64,000 nucleotides of DNA from Fulvia fulva (GCF_020509005.1 NC_063019.1:3224001-3288000), one strand, 5' to 3'; positions 33,495 through 45,992 are shown, numbered from the stretch's first letter. Notes: generated by a model from the sequence alone, not told the origin. Numbers and translations: made by a program.

Positions 33495-34562
33495 TCATAC
33501 TCCAGCATCAGCATCCTCCATATCCTCATCGTCAACATCGACAGCCTCCTTCTTCGGCTGTCGCTTCCTCCTCCGTGTCGGACTCCCATGTTTCTGAGGA
33601 CCAACGGCGTCCAGAAAGGCATCGTGGTCCAGCTCAGTCTTCAGGACTGGCGCCTCTGCCGTGTTCTTGACCTTCAGATTCTTCTCGAAAGCATCGTACG
33701 CCATTTGGTCCTCATCATCGACGTACTCCATCTTGATCCACGTCTCTTCGCGGGCTTTCTTCAACCCGTTCATCAGTTTCCACTCAACTGTAGTCTTGTC
33801 TACATCCGACTCATCCTTGGGCTTGACTGCCCTGCCTGGACCTTGTTGCTGCGGCCCTGCTGCTTCTGCTTGAGCGCGCGAGATGGCTATGCGAGCCCTC
33901 TCTTCTTCGGCGTCAAGGTGATGGAAGTTTGGTCGTAATTGGGCTGTGGCGTCGACCTTGGTCAAGAATAGGTGGTCACCTTGGAACGCTCCTACGAAGT
34001 AATGTGGCTTGCCGGCTTCTGCTTCAGTGTCATGGCGGATCAGCTGCCCACCAAGAGTCTGCTTCGCGTGCACCTTGTCATCGCGCTCTGCCTCTCTGAA
34101 AGCTCGCAAGTCTTGGTCGAGTTCCAACTCACGGTCGGCTTTCTCTTTCGCCTGATTTCGTGCTCGTGGCTTCGGCGGTGCCAGACCTGCAGCTGGGCCA
34201 TATGTGCCTGAGTGGTTGTGCAATTCGCGGGCTGATCTGTCGGCGTCTCCCCACTTCAGACCCATGTACTTGTTGAAGTTGTTCTCGGTGCTGAGCTTGA
34301 TGTCCATCTCCACGAAGCCGCTATTGGGCTTGATGCGCATGGCATGGGGAGTCGCGCCGAACTTGCTGTTGTATGGCCGGCTTCGCACTCGATTTGGGTA
34401 CTGCAGCAGGTAGATCTGCTCTTCGGTGGGAGGTGTGAGGAAGACATCGTACTCGGCCACCACTGGGTCCTCCTCTGCTTTGACGGCTGGGTGGTGTCAG
34501 TGTGGGAGCAACATGACCTCTGCGACGAGGCTGAGCAGCGACATGGGCGACTTACGCGCCAT
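33495..34562 (-). CDS. RNA polymerase III subunit RPC5/Rpc37
   Basis: Two coding exons on the minus strand: a 7-nt first exon (34562-34556, ATGGCGC), a 69-nt intron (GTAAGT...CACCCAG), and 34486-33495. The spliced start reads MAPVKAEEDPVVAEYDVFLTPP (first part MAPVKAEEDPVV). Total 332 aa. The N-terminal dimerisation module is typical of RPC5/Rpc37 (QIYLLQYPNRVRSRPYNSKF, MRIKPNSGFVEMDIKL), then a hinge (TLGGQLIRHDTEAEAGKPHY), GAFQGDHLFLTKVDATAQLRP, and an acidic C terminus with a basic RRRKRQPKK patch. In known biology Rpc37 pairs with Rpc53 in the TFIIF-like module of Pol III for termination and reinitiation. Divergent from DDB1 with a shared spacer of 344 bp. Confidence 0.9.
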
Positions 34563-34906
34563 GCTGATCTCCTATGTGAGATGTAACGAGTGTGAGTGGG
34601 TTGGAGAGTGTTCAGCCAGATACATAGAGGCGTGCGGGCAGAAATTTAGATGGGCCGAGGCGAGAGACGCGACCTGGGAAGCGCGTTTCAACGCCCGGCG
34701 TCGATGACGGAAGCTCATCCTCATCCTCAATCCGACCATCACTGCAATCCATCTCACGCCTTCCCCTACACACCTTCCACCCCAACTGACACACAATTGC
34801 TTGCTCAGAGCTGGACGATATACCCGAGAACGACGCGCCCATGTGAAACAATCTCAATTCACTTCATCTTCCACCTTAGCGCCAGCCTGAAGACCGATCT
34901 ACCACC
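34563..34906. promoter_or_regulatory. shared divergent promoter of RPC5 and DDB1 genes
   Basis: 344-bp spacer between two divergent start codons. CT-rich near the DDB1 side (34740-34800). No clear TATA box, as expected for housekeeping genes. No motif stands out. Confidence 0.5.
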
Positions 34907-37900
34907 ATGGCATATCTAGCTCCCATCCATCGGCCTAGTAGCGTGCGACACGCGCTCAAGCTGTCCTTCCTTGCTGCCGACTCCGAAGATCTGGTCGTGG
35001 CAAAGGCGAACAGACTGGAAGTATGGTCCCCTGCAAGCCCAACAGATCCCACATTGGTGCATCGGCATACCAAGGCATTATACGGCAAGGTGACATTGCT
35101 TCACAAACTGCGGCCAGCAACGAGCCAGGCCGATCACCTCTTCGTTGGCACAGACAGATATCATTACTTCACAATCAGCTGGAATCCCCAGACAAACGAC
35201 CTCAATACTGAGAGGGCATATGTGGACATTGCAGAGAAGGCAGCAAGAGACAGTCAGACTGGGGACAGAGTACACATTGACCCCACATCACGCTTCATGA
35301 CCATAGAGTGCTATGAGGGCGTTGTCAATGTCTTACCCATTGCACATGCCGGCAAGGGCAAAAGGAAGGCCGCTGATAACGAGATTGGAGAGCTAGGAGA
35401 GCCGATTCCAGTCAGGATACCGGAATTGTTCGTGCGGAGTAGTTGCTTCTTGCACAGACGACAGCCGACCACAAAAGCAGTGGACCCACTTTTTGCGGTG
35501 TTACACGAGGACAGCACGAACAAGGTCAGGCTAAAGATCAGGGAATTGGAGTACAGCCCCTCCTTACGACCCAACGATGAGCCGGCGGTGGCGGAGCTGG
35601 AGAAGGGTCACGATGTCGAAGACTCTCTGGAGCTTGGCGCTAGCATATTGATACCGCTTCCGCCTCCGATGCATGGCTTGCTTGTTGTTGGAGAGACCAG
35701 CATATCATACGTCGAAGAATGGCAGTACCAGGTAACGAGCACAGAACCTCTGGACGATGCGACAGTATTTGTGGCGTGGTGCTCACTGGATGACCAAAGA
35801 TATGTCCTGGCTGATGACTACGGCAAGCTATACCTGTTAATGGTGCAGAAGAATGCCGAAGGCGAGTACAACGGCCATCAAATCGACGTTCTTGGGATAA
35901 CGAGCAGAGCGAGCACATTGGTCTACCTGGACGGTGGACGAGTATTCGTGGGGAGCCATCAAGGCGACAGCCAAATAATACAGATCTTAGAACAGAGCAT
36001 CGAAGTGCTGCAGACATTCCCAAACATCGCGCCGATACTGGACTTCACGGTCATGGATATGGGCAACCGCTCTTCAGATGCACCGGTAAATGAGTTCTCG
36101 AGTGGTCAAGCTAGAATCGTCACAGGCTCGGGTGCGTTCAAAGACGGCAGTCTACGATCAGTGCGATCTGGCGTTGGACTGGAGGATCGCGGCGATCTGG
36201 GCAGCCTAGGAGCACCAATATCCGAAGTCTTCAGTTTACGAAGTAGCGCCGCAACACAGTTGGTCGACACGCTGATCGTGAGCTTCGTTGATAGCACAAG
36301 AGTATTTGTCTTCGATGAAGAAGGCGATGTGGAAGAACGAGAAGACTTCAGAGGGTTCAGCTTGTCCGATTCCACACTGTACGCGGCGAACTTGCCTGAT
36401 GGTAGAGCAGTACAGGTGACTGGCACATCCGTGCTGCTCGCTGATGCAGAGAGCGGTGTGATTACAGATACTTGGCAGGCGCCGGCGGGCATCACGGCGG
36501 TCGCAGCAGAACAGTCGACATTACTGCTTTCGCTCAGTGGCAAAGTCTTGATCGCATTGGATCTTTCAAGTCAGTCAATCAAGACTCAAGCGCAACGGGA
36601 GTTCAGCAGCAATGAGGAAGTTTCATGCATAGCATTGTCATCCTCGATACCTGACGCGTGCGTTGCTGGCTTCTGGAAAGACGGCAAGGTCTCGTTCCTG
36701 AGCTTGCAAAATCTACAGCCGACAGCCACTGAGCGAGTTGCAGAGGACGACCTCGCGGTGCCGCGATCACTTGCCATTGCTACTATCCTTCGCGACCAGC
36801 CCGCAACGCTCTTTGTTGGTTTGGCTGATGGTAACGTTGTGACATATACGATCGGGCCCCTGCAAAAGCCCTTCTCAGCACGAAAGAGCATTATCCTGGG
36901 AACCCAACAGGCTGACTTCGCAGTCCTACCTCGAGGTGATGGGTTACAGAATGTATTCGCCACGTGTGAACACCCTTCTCTCATATATGGCAGCGAAGGC
37001 CGGATGGTATATTCTGCTGTTACGGCTGAGTCTGCAACATCAATTTGTGCTTTCAACTCAGAGCCGTACGGCAATGCGATTGCTATCGCTTCCAACGACG
37101 AGCTCAGAATAGCTGCCGTGGATGAAGAAAGAACAACTCATGTGCAGGATCTCTTCGTCCACGAAACAGTACGACGGATAGCCTACTCAGCAGATTTGAA
37201 GGCCTTTGGCCTTGGCTGCATACAACGAACGCTTACAGCAGGGCAGGAAGAGGTCAGGAGTCATTTCAAGCTTGTGAACGAGGTCGCATTCAAGGAGCTT
37301 GCCTCCTATGAGCTCCACGAAGATGAATTAGTTGAGAGTGTGATTCGATGCCAGCTCGATGATGGCTCGGGTGAGAGCGCGGAACGCTTCGCTATCGGAA
37401 CAGCATACTTAGACGACCAGGATTTAAACGTAGCGCGGGGCCGGATACTGATACTGGAGGTTACCGAAGACAGGCGACTGAAACTTGTCACCGAGCTTAA
37501 GGTCAAGGGTGCATGTCGATGTCTGGCTGTTTGTGAAGGCAAGATTGTGGCTGCGCTCATCAAGACGGTATGTGGCTCAGCCGTTTTCATGTGCAGCTGT
37601 AAAGCATGGCTAACATTCCCGGCAGGTCATCGTCTACGAGTTCGAATATGCTGCCAGCAAAGCGACACTAACAAAGAAAGCATCTTATCGAACAGCCACA
37701 GCGCCAATCGATGTCTGTGTCACTGGCAATGTGATAGCGGTGACGGATTTGATGAAGTCAATGTCCCTGGTGGAGTATAAGAAGGGCCGAACGGGCATGC
37801 CCGATAGTCTGACAGAGGTACGCTGACCCTCAAATAATCATCTCACATCAAGCTACGATCACTTCACTGACACCTGTATAGGTAGCCCGTCACTTCGAAA

Positions 37901-38439
37901 CCCTCTGGGGCACCGCCGTGGCCAACGTAGCCGACAACACCTACCTCCAATCCGACGCAGAAGGCAACCTAATCGTCCTTCAACACGACATCAACGGCTT
38001 CTCCGAAGAAGACCGCCGCCGTCTCCGTGTCACTTCCGAAATACTCCTAGGAGAAATGGTCAACCGCATCCGACGCATCGACGTAACACCCACGCCCGGC
38101 GCCCTCGCCATCCCTCGAGCATTCCTCGCCACCACCGAGGGCTCTATCTACCTTTTCGCGCTCATCGCCCCCGGGAAGCAAGATTTGCTCATGCGCATGC
38201 AGACCAATATGGCCGCTCTCGTGAAGAGCCCTGGCCATGTCGAGTTCAATAGTTTTAGAGGGTTTAGAAATCAGGTGAGGGATGAGGGCGCGAATGGGCC
38301 GATGAGGTTTGTGGATGGGGGGCTTATTGAGAGGTTTCTGGATTGTGGAGAGGATGTGCAGAGGGAGATTATCAAGGACCTTGGGATAGAGCTTGAGGAT
38401 GCTAGAGGGATGGTGGAGAGTTTGAGGAGGATTCATTGA
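34907..38439 (+). CDS. ddb1: DDB1-type damage-binding protein / CUL4 adaptor
   Basis: Three exons, 34907-37567, 37626-37817 and 37882-38439, give 1136 aa, close to the 1140 aa of DDB1. Introns of 58 and 64 nt have GTATGT/GGCAG and GTACGC/TATAG ends, both phase 0. The N-terminal MMS1-like propeller (APIHRPSSVRHALKLSF, DLVVAKANRLEVWSP, FVGTDRYHYFTISWN, FMTIECYEGVVNVLPI) and the C-terminal CPSF-A domain (VTDLMKSMSLVEYKKGRTG, TEVARHFETLWGTAVANVAD, YLQSDAEGNLIVL, LGEMVNRIRRID, PGHVEFNSFRGFRNQVRDE, RFVDGGLIERFLD) are both plain. In known biology DDB1 carries substrate receptors to CUL4-RING ligase for DNA repair, heterochromatin and replication control. The CPSF-A match alone would also allow CPSF160 or Rse1, but the total length and VEYK and FRGFRNQ segments fit DDB1. 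No breaks. Confidence 0.93.
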
Positions 38440-38853
38440 GGCGGCCTGTGAGGTGCGGAAAGGAGAGGGAGGGCGAAGAAAGTGGAGTGGAGTGGGCTGC
38501 CGGCGTGGATAGATGTGTGAAGGGATGCAGTGTATCAAAGCGCATCGGAACGAATGTGTCTACGATTATGCCTTGCTATGCTATGCCCGCTTTCCCGTTG
38601 TTGTCGCCGGCGTGCCAAGGACACTACATACCGTGACTACCACGAGACGAGGATCGATGCTGACCATAGCAGAGTGCCCTACGATGTGACCCCTGCCTCC
38701 TCCGCACAGTGATGATCAGAGGTACTGCTCACCGTCCAGAGGGAGCTTCAAAGCCACAGAGTCGCCAGCGTACAGTCATTACTCATAATTCTATCTATCA
38801 ACATTTGTCCCATCATACCATCATACCATCATCCCACCATACCATCACACCAT
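38440..38853. other. convergent 3' region with CATACCAT microsatellite
   Basis: Tail-to-tail spacer. Positions 38811-38853 hold an imperfect run of ACCATC/ATACC units directly abutting the stop codon of the minus-strand membrane gene. No gene. Confidence 0.6.
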
Positions 38854-40710
38854 CTACTGCGCCCTCCCAGGCGGTGCCGTCGTAGCAGACGTCCCACCAT
38901 GTCTACTCGCCCTCCAACTCTGCAAACTCTTACCCACACTCGCACTCGGATGAATCCTCGCAACAACCTCCGCCTCCGCCACAGCAATCTTTCCCGCATC
39001 GCCTCCCGTTACAATCTGTCCAAACTTCACCTGCCTGTCGCCCACCTCCTTGATGACCTTATCGATCGGCGCATTACTCTCGTGGTAAAGATTCGGAGCA
39101 CGGAATGCCGCAGCAATCTCGAAGGGGCCGAGCGTCACTTCCCGGCCGAGCTGCCAGTAGCCGTAGTATACCGGCAGGACAAAGAGAATGCAGGATATCA
39201 TGGATGCGAAGGCGCCCCACATGTAGCCGAAGTGCGTTACGTAGTGGATCGTGTCGCGGTAGACGGTGGCGGGGCGTGAGAGGGTTCCAGCGGCGGTGTC
39301 TTTGTCGTCGTCTTCGTTGGAGATGTCGCGGGCTGTGGCGAACATGATTTGGTTTATTTTACCGACGATACTAGGCACGTCGTAATGGTGCGCGGGATCT
39401 GCGGCAGCGTTGTCTTTGAAGGTTTGAGGTTCCATGGGGTTGTTGTATTTGAAGCCGCAGAGGTTTTTGGATTGGGTTTTGCCCTCTTGCGTTCCGAGGT
39501 CGTTGGCGAGGTAGACGGGGGCGTTGCCGGTTTGGTCTAGTTGGAAGCCGGCGATGGCGTCGTAGTAGATGGAGGCGTTGCCGCCGAGGTAGGTGTTGAG
39601 GCCTTGGGCGATGCCGCCGAGACGGGTGCGGGAGTCGTCGCTGACTGTGGTGTGGGTTTCGTGGATGTTGAAGTTGTTTTGCTGTTTGAGGGTAGTGTTG
39701 AAATCGCGGAAGGTGGAGTTGTTGATCTTTTGACCGTCGACTGCGAGTCTCATGCTGGGCTGGGTGTGCGAGTCGTTGAAGGCTTGGATTTCGACGGGGT
39801 AGTCGATGACGGCGGGGCGAAGCATGCAAGTTTGGGTATACTTGGTGCCTGCACAGGACCCGGTGCCTTCCTCACTTTCGTCTTCTGCCACGGTGTAGAT
39901 CATGTTCATGGTGATGTAGGAGTAATCATCGCCGTTGGTGTCGGGAGTATTGCCATCCCGATATGTCGCTTCGAACCCAAGGTAGAAGAGCGGTGCACTG
40001 AGATTCTCCTGTAGTGCAAGACAAGTCGCGCTGGTCGTCCAGCTGACAGTCGATATTGCTCTTCAAAGCACAGAAAGCGGTCTGTGTGGTATTACCATTG
40101 TCGATGCTCAACGTCTGAGGTTCATTGCAGTCAAATCCGAATCCACCTCCAGGCACATTCAGATAACATAGGCCATCACAATCTTGATACCCATTCGGCA
40201 AGAGACCACCACCTTGTGACCAGATCTTGAGGTTATCGTTGAAGTTCTTTGCAAGCAGACCTGGCTGAGCAGCCCGACCAGACACTCGGCCGGTATTAGG
40301 GATCGTGGTGTTCGCGTAACCGGTGACATTTACTGCTGCCGCAGGATCCGCTCGCACCTCCTGGCCAAACGCTTCTTGGAGCAAAGTCCCGTCAATGATC
40401 GTGAGCTTGGCGGTCAGGGCTGCCAACGCGATGAAGTTGAAGTACTTGGCGCCGAGGACTACATCCTTCACGCTGCTACTGAACTGCCAGCTGCGATTGA
40501 GCTGTTGAGTCGTGGCGCCTTGGAGAGTCTTTCTCCACCAGGCGATCGCAATGCCTTGACCTGTTCATCGTTAGTATCGTTGGACGCATGCCTTGCAGTG
40601 CTACTCACTGATTGCAATGCCAAAGCAGATGTTTGCAAGACTGTTGAGGATAGACCTTTGTACGTCGCGAACAGCACCCAGACGCCTTCCGACCACGTGG
40701 GAAAGATGTT
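38854..40710 (-). pseudogene. polytopic fungal membrane protein, unknown function, frameshifted
   Basis: Minus strand. An exon at 40710-40605 (NIFPTWSEGVWVLFATYKG, QTSALALQSVS) joins via a 44-nt intron (GTAGCA...GAACAG, with ACTAAC branch) to a long exon from 40560 (QGIAIAWWRKTLQGATTQQL, SVKDVVLGAKYFNFIALAAL). At about 40027-40030 (ratio GCGCG) the frame shifts: before it QLDDQR, after it TCLALQENLSAPLFYLGFEA in the next frame, continuing through ATYRDGNTPDTNGDDYSYIT to the stop at 38854. The second part has MWGAFASMISCILFVLPVYYGYW (a transmembrane helix) and LGPFEIAAAFRAPNL near the C terminus, with several N-glycosylation sites between helices. This is a common ascomycete membrane family without known role. 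The N terminus is unresolved: an in-frame TAG lies just before 40710 and may be an intron acceptor. Confidence 0.75.
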
Positions 40711-41618
40711 CTAGTCAAGGAGCGGGCATGGAACTTGCATAAGCGTCTTCATGGACCGGCGGGCACTCCGTGCATGCGGCTTGCGTTGCGAGGGCCAGCT
40801 GGGCACGCGATGCAGGACTTGGAGCATTTTGACTGCCACTGCGACTGCTCAGATGTAATGGTGTCTTGCCAGTGGCGAGATGCAGGTGGCCATCCGGCGC
40901 AGAGCCAAAGCTGAGGCATCTGTTGTAGTCGAGAAGACGCTCGACTTGATCACGCTCGGACAGTTGGTGTTCCTACTCGTGTTTCTGCAGAAATCGCTGG
41001 TGCTTGGTTGCGACGGAGTCTAGAACGTTGAATGCAGTCTGGATGTTTGGCACTGGCAAGATCGCCGAGCAAAAGCCTCAGACTACACATGTGGGCACAG
41101 CCAAGCCACCGACTGACCTTTGTGGTTGTAGCACATGGCAGCCACATTCCCTTCCTTCCTGCATCAATACGACAAACATCAACATCGCCGCAGATCACCA
41201 GCAGCATCACGTCCATCTCTTATACACTCGACGTAGATTAATGTATCTATCTATACATGCGCCCAACATGCCACATCCCAGGATTCGGCAGTTGGCCAGC
41301 GGGCGATTCGATGAAGCAACAGGCCTATCTCTGGCCGCCGGCTTACAGAATGCTGGTCTTCCTCTTACTCACACACGACACATCAGAAGACTATCGTGAC
41401 CTGACCAGCATGTCTGCTGCCCCTCATCTTCACCTTCGCATCTGCCTGCCAGATAGCTGCGATAACCAGGAAGCCTGCTAACACTTTGTCATGGGTGGAG
41501 CATGGCCAACATGTGCCAAGTTCGACCACGTAAGACTCACGAAGAAGCCTAAGTATCACCGCACTCCATCAATGCCTGGTCTTTCCTTGAGATGAGCTGT
41601 TTCTATCGTACTACTTTC
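40711..41618. other. intergenic, possible missing 5' exon of membrane gene
   Basis: Should contain the first exon of the minus-strand membrane protein if intact, but I cannot identify it. The plus side leads to the urea transporter start. No other gene seen. Confidence 0.4.
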
Positions 41619-43897
41619 ATGGCGGACGTCTTCCAGATCTCGCCGCCTCTGAGCCATGGCGTTGGCTATGGCATCATCGTCGGGGTTGGCGCTGCCTTTG
41701 CGCTCGGCATGTCGGCCATCTCGTGGTACCTTGCAGCGTACATGAACGAGAAGCAGGATACGGAGATGTTCATGACCGCGAAGCACTCGGTGAAGACGGG
41801 TCTTACTGCATCGGCTGTGGTGTCATCTTGGACGATTGCTGCGACTTTACTCACATCGACGAGCTATGGTTACAGCTATGGCGTATCTGGACCGTTCTGG
41901 GTCAGTCCTGTCAACCACAAGCAAAACATTTCCCAGCTGATCAGTATGTAGTACGGTGCAGGAGCGTCCGTTCAGATCTTGCTCTTCTCGCTTGCTGCGA
42001 TTGAGCTCAAACGCAAAGCACCTTATGCGCAGACATATCTCCAGCTCGTGAAGGTCCGATACGGAACTGCAGCGCACCTCATCTTCTGCACGTACTCTGG
42101 CGTCTTTCAGCTTATCCAAACGGTGAACCTTCTGGTCGGAGGCTCAGCTGTATTCTCGACTATGACGGGCGTCAATCGTGATGGGTGCTGCTTTCTGCTG
42201 CCTATTGGTGTGGTCATATACACGCTGGCAGGAGGAATCAAAGCTACTTTCATCACCGACTGGGTACGTTCCGATGCCCCGTATCTCTTGACGAAGCTCA
42301 TGTGAATAGGTACACACAGTCATCATCTACATCGTGATGCTCATTTCCATCTTCGTGGTGTATACATCTTCTAGTATCGTTGGCTCACCAGGGCGTATGT
42401 GGACGCTTCTCCGAGAAGCTGCTGCACTACATCCTGTCGAAGGCAATGCCCATGGCTCGTACCTCACGATGAAAAGCGTTGGTAAGCAGCCACGGCGAGA
42501 AAAGGCTTGGCTTAGCTGATGTAGAACAGAGGGTGGATATATCGGCCTGGTCTTTCTTGGAGCTGGCTTCGCTGCAGCGGTCGACTCTCAGCTCTTCCAG
42601 AAAGCGATTGCTGCTGATCCTCGCGCGACTTCGAAAGGGTATCTGTTGGGTGGGCTTGCATGGTTCACCGTGCCATTCGTTCTTGCGAGCACGTATGGCT
42701 TGGCAGCTGCAGCGACTGAGCATCTGCCATCATTTCCGACCTATCCTAATCGCATGAATGCGTACGAAGTGTCGAACGGCATGGCGATGCCATATGCTGC
42801 GCTTGCAAGTAAGTAGAACCAATACCTCATCGCACACCGAAGCTGATCAATGGCAGTTATGGGGAATGGTGGCGCAGTAGCGGTGCTTCTGATGGTATTC
42901 ATGGCCGTCACGTCGGCGATGTAAGTCATCTGTCTGAAATTGTCCTGACTTTCTGCTCACACTTCGTAGGTCATCAGAGACCGTCGCCACGACGGCCCTA
43001 CTTTCCTACAACGTCTACCGCGCATACCTCAAACCCGACGCTACAGAGCAACAACTCAAACGCTTCTCCGAATACGCCGCAGTCGGCTTCGCAATCGTCG
43101 CAGCAGCCATCGCAGTCGGCATGAACCACGGTGGCTTCTCAGTCGGCTTCCTCATCACCGCCATCGGCATCTTCGTCGACTCCGCCATCGTACCTACGGC
43201 ATGCACGATCATGTGGCGCAAGCAATCGAAAGCAGCCGTGATCATCTCGCCACTTGTAAGCTCAGCAGCAGCCTTGATCGCATGGTTTCTCAAAGCTCAT
43301 ACTGAGTATGGCGAAATCACGGTCGCTTCTCTGTCTGGGAACCTTCCCCTGGTGGCGGGGAATATGATGGCGTTATGCGGGCCTCTTCTGCTCACGCCAT
43401 TGATTACATTCATCAAACCGCAGGACTTCGACTGGAATATTTTCAAGGAGCGCATCAGGCCTGATGACACCACTCTTGCGGCATATCAACACACGATTCC
43501 CGATCCTGCGACATCAGTAGACGGACCAACACCAGAAGAAGACGAGAACGCCCTACTCCTTCGCTCTCGCAATCGATCCATAGTCGCAAGCATCACACTA
43601 ACATTGTCGCTTCTGATCCTCTGGCCGATTCCAATGTACGCGACCGGCTACGTCTTCTCGAAGGGGTTCTTCGTCGGGTGGATCGTGGTCGTTTTCTTGT
43701 GGGCTTTCTTCGCAGCTTCGACGATTACCTTGATCCCGATATGGGAGGGCAGGAAGACTATTGTCGCTGTGACGAAGTCGATGTTTGGGTTGGAAGCGAA
43801 GTCGAATGGGAAGAGGGAGGAGGTTATTCATGGGTTGCCTGTTGAGGTCGTTGGGCCGAAATCGGATGATGTTGCGGGGAGTGGTGAGAAGATGTGA
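41619..43897 (+). CDS. DUR3-type urea/H+ (polyamine) transporter, sodium:solute symporter family
   Basis: Six exons: 41619-41900, 41952-42263, 42310-42481, 42530-42808, 42857-42920, 42970-43897; 678 aa. All five introns (46-51 nt) have GT/AG ends and preserve frame. The start MADVFQISPPLSHGVGYGI at 41619 is preferred; an upstream in-frame ATG at 41592 adds nine residues. About 15 hydrophobic helices are visible, e.g. GIIVGVGAAFALGMSAISWY, VVSSWTIAATLLTSTSYGYS, IGVVIYTLAGGIKATFITDW, GGYIGLVFLGAGFAAAVDSQ, AVLLMVFMAVTSAMSSETVA. GGIKATF.TDW and SAMSSETVA are the SSS-family core and sodium-site-like segments. Fungal DUR3 homologues import urea at the plasma membrane under nitrogen limitation. A hydrophilic cytosolic loop (PDPATSVDGPTPEEDENA) precedes the last two helices. 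Convergent with a BTB gene. Confidence 0.92.
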
Positions 43898-44709
43898 TTT
43901 AGCTGTGCTTTCTCGTTTTTGTCGCTCTATCGTGTTCGACCAGGATGCTTGCTACTTTGCTGAACTTGTCGAGACAAGAAAATGTCTCATTATAAATGTA
44001 CCAGAATCGAAAGTTGGTCTTGTTCTCGGCGCTCCGCGAGCCCCTCCCGGTCACTTCCCCACCACCACCCCTCACCGGCGCCAGCTCGGCCACAAATTCG
44101 CACAGCATTATATTCATTCTGCTCCGTGGGCCTCACATCAATCAGCGCAAAAGCTGCCCTGGTGTAGTTGGGTTCGTCATACCTGACATCTCACACAGTG
44201 ACTACTACCAGTCGCTAACTGCAAATCAGTTATCACGTCAGTCTAACAACCTTGGCTTCGCCGCCTGTTGTGTCCACTGAAGGGTAAGCCCAACCGTCCG
44301 TTGAGAACTTCACAGAATGGCTTCTAACGAAATCAACAGTCGCCGGTTCAAGTCCGGCGGGCAGTACAATTCTTCTGAGGAAGCGACTGTGTCAAGATGC
44401 TCGCATATGGCCTTGCTTTTTTTGATTTTCTTGCCGTACACAAAATTCTGTTTTGACTGAGTGGGGAAATGTCCAGCAGATTGATGTCACTTTGAGCAAG
44501 AGAGATGAGTATTCGCAGGGAGAAGGTAGCTGTGCACTGCACAACTTTGTGCATTTCTGTTTTGCTGTCGAAGATAACATCGATACCCACAACAGTGCTG
44601 ATCTTACCAACGACCGCACTGGCAATGGAGCATGTTAGTCGCACGATCAGCGTTGGGTTCGGGTTTGAACGAGTACGAATCTTTGTATCCTACTACGGGA
44701 TGTACTATC
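43898..44709. other. convergent intergenic region
   Basis: 3' flanks of the transporter and BTB genes. Contains a tRNA-like T-arm sequence near 44342-44362 (see rejected list) and a T7 run at about 44416. No complete RNA gene or CDS could be supported. Confidence 0.5.
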
Positions 44710-45545
44710 TCACGTGGGCTCTGTCGTTACATACGTCTCCCATTCCTTTCCACTCTTGCGATACAATCTATCACAGAACATCGAGAAGTCCTCATCCTCG
44801 TGCAAAGCCGCTCTGAATCTGGTCCGACATCCATCGGGACATTTGTACCATTTGTCTTCTTTCTTGGTGTACCATTTGTTTGATTTCCTGGCCATAGCCC
44901 GCACCAGATCTGCAGCAAACGCTGGCGTTTCTTCCATAACTCTATCGAAGGCTGATTCGCCTGTCTTCAACAGCCTGTACCTATGCTGGAGAACGTGGGA
45001 TACGATGGTTGGCCGCAACACCTTGTCTGGATCGAGAGTCTTGCCGTAAGCTTCAGATATGGCCAAACTGAGGTCTTCGACGGAACCGGTCATGGCAGCA
45101 CTGGCGAATGCGTCGGCTGCAAGGTCGCCAAGTCCTTTGATAAAGTACTTCTCGGCTAGTGCGAAGACACGGACATGAAAGACGACTGTCGGTGTCATGT
45201 CTGGCTCTGGAACCTCGTAAGCATGTGCATAGCAGTACTGGAAGCACGCAACACCACATCGTCGTCGTCTTTGAGTTCGATCGTCTTCTGATTTGCTTCG
45301 GCAAAATCACCTGAACATGCCTTCTTGAACCACTCAGAGTGCGCGCATAGGATAAGCTTGTGGCAGTGCCATTGCCTTTCACTACACACCACGGTGAGAT
45401 CGGGGAACTGCAATGGATCGTTGTAAGCACTAGGGCATTGTTAGTCGAGAGAAATCCACAACTCGTCGAAACCCACCCACCCCGTGATATGCACCAATAG
45501 GGCGGCATCTGCGATTGACTTGTTGAAATGCGGCTCTGCCATCAT
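44710..45545 (-). pseudogene. BTB/POZ-domain protein, one-base frameshift
   Basis: Minus strand. A first exon of 65 nt from MMAEPHFNKSIADAALL (45545-45481) joins through a 51-nt intron (GTGGGT...CCCTAG) to AYNDPLQFPDLTVVCSERQW at 45429. The BTB core continues (HKLILCAHSEWFKKACSGDF, ELKDDDDVVLR) and loses frame at about 45244-45246. The correct continuation FQYCYAHAYEVPEPDMTPTV sits in the next frame and runs through VRVFALAEKYFIKGLGDLAA to the stop at 44710. One missing base after VLR explains this. The downstream helical region (AISEAYGKTLDPDKVLRPTI, FAADLVRAMAR) matches the second BTB gene at 49.8 kb, so the two are paralogues. Fungal BTB proteins of this type often act as dimerising adaptors, some with CUL3. 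Exon 1 is less certain than the rest. Confidence 0.75.
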
Positions 45546-45992
45546 GCAAGTATTGTACAAGCTTCGTTGTGGCAAGTTCTTGACGGCCTTGTGAGGTGTG
45601 TCTGCCGCTTCATATAGCATGAAGCAAACAAGCGCACGCGTCTTTGTCAAAAGAGTAGAAGAGTTCGAGGCGATGGTCGAAGAGCCTGGATCAATTGGCG
45701 AGCCTTGAAAGAAGTCAATAGCTTGTCCGTGTGCTTGACCCGGCTTGAACGACTGCAAGCATACAACCTACTCCTCTCCAAGCATCCACAGGCTGTAAAG
45801 CTGTCGACGTATTCGTTCCGGCAGTCCCAAATTCTTCACACGAAGTATGACATTATCAAGCTGAACATCCTGTATGCTCTCCTCGACGAGTGCTGCATGA
45901 CAGTCTTGTTGCAAAGAGGCCGACAAGTTGTCTTAGAACTTGGTTGTGCGAGGTCGCCGCCGGACATCTAGCTCAAGAGCAATCCCGCGGCT
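45546..45992. other. intergenic, no gene seen
   Basis: Upstream of the BTB gene and 3' flank of chorismate mutase. The minus frame remains open upstream of 45545, but with no domain. Confidence 0.45.

Noticed and set aside
39541..40014. 157-codon plus-strand Val/Gly-rich frame
   Set aside because: Exact antisense of the membrane protein gene; composition is that of a reverse-complement shadow.
44290..44370. tRNA gene suggested by GCCGGTTCAAGTCCGGC (T-arm/B-box)
   Set aside because: The T-arm and B-box fit, but no matching 5' acceptor strand (ACTGCCC-like), D-arm or 7-nt anticodon loop with T33 is found upstream. At most a tRNA-derived fragment.
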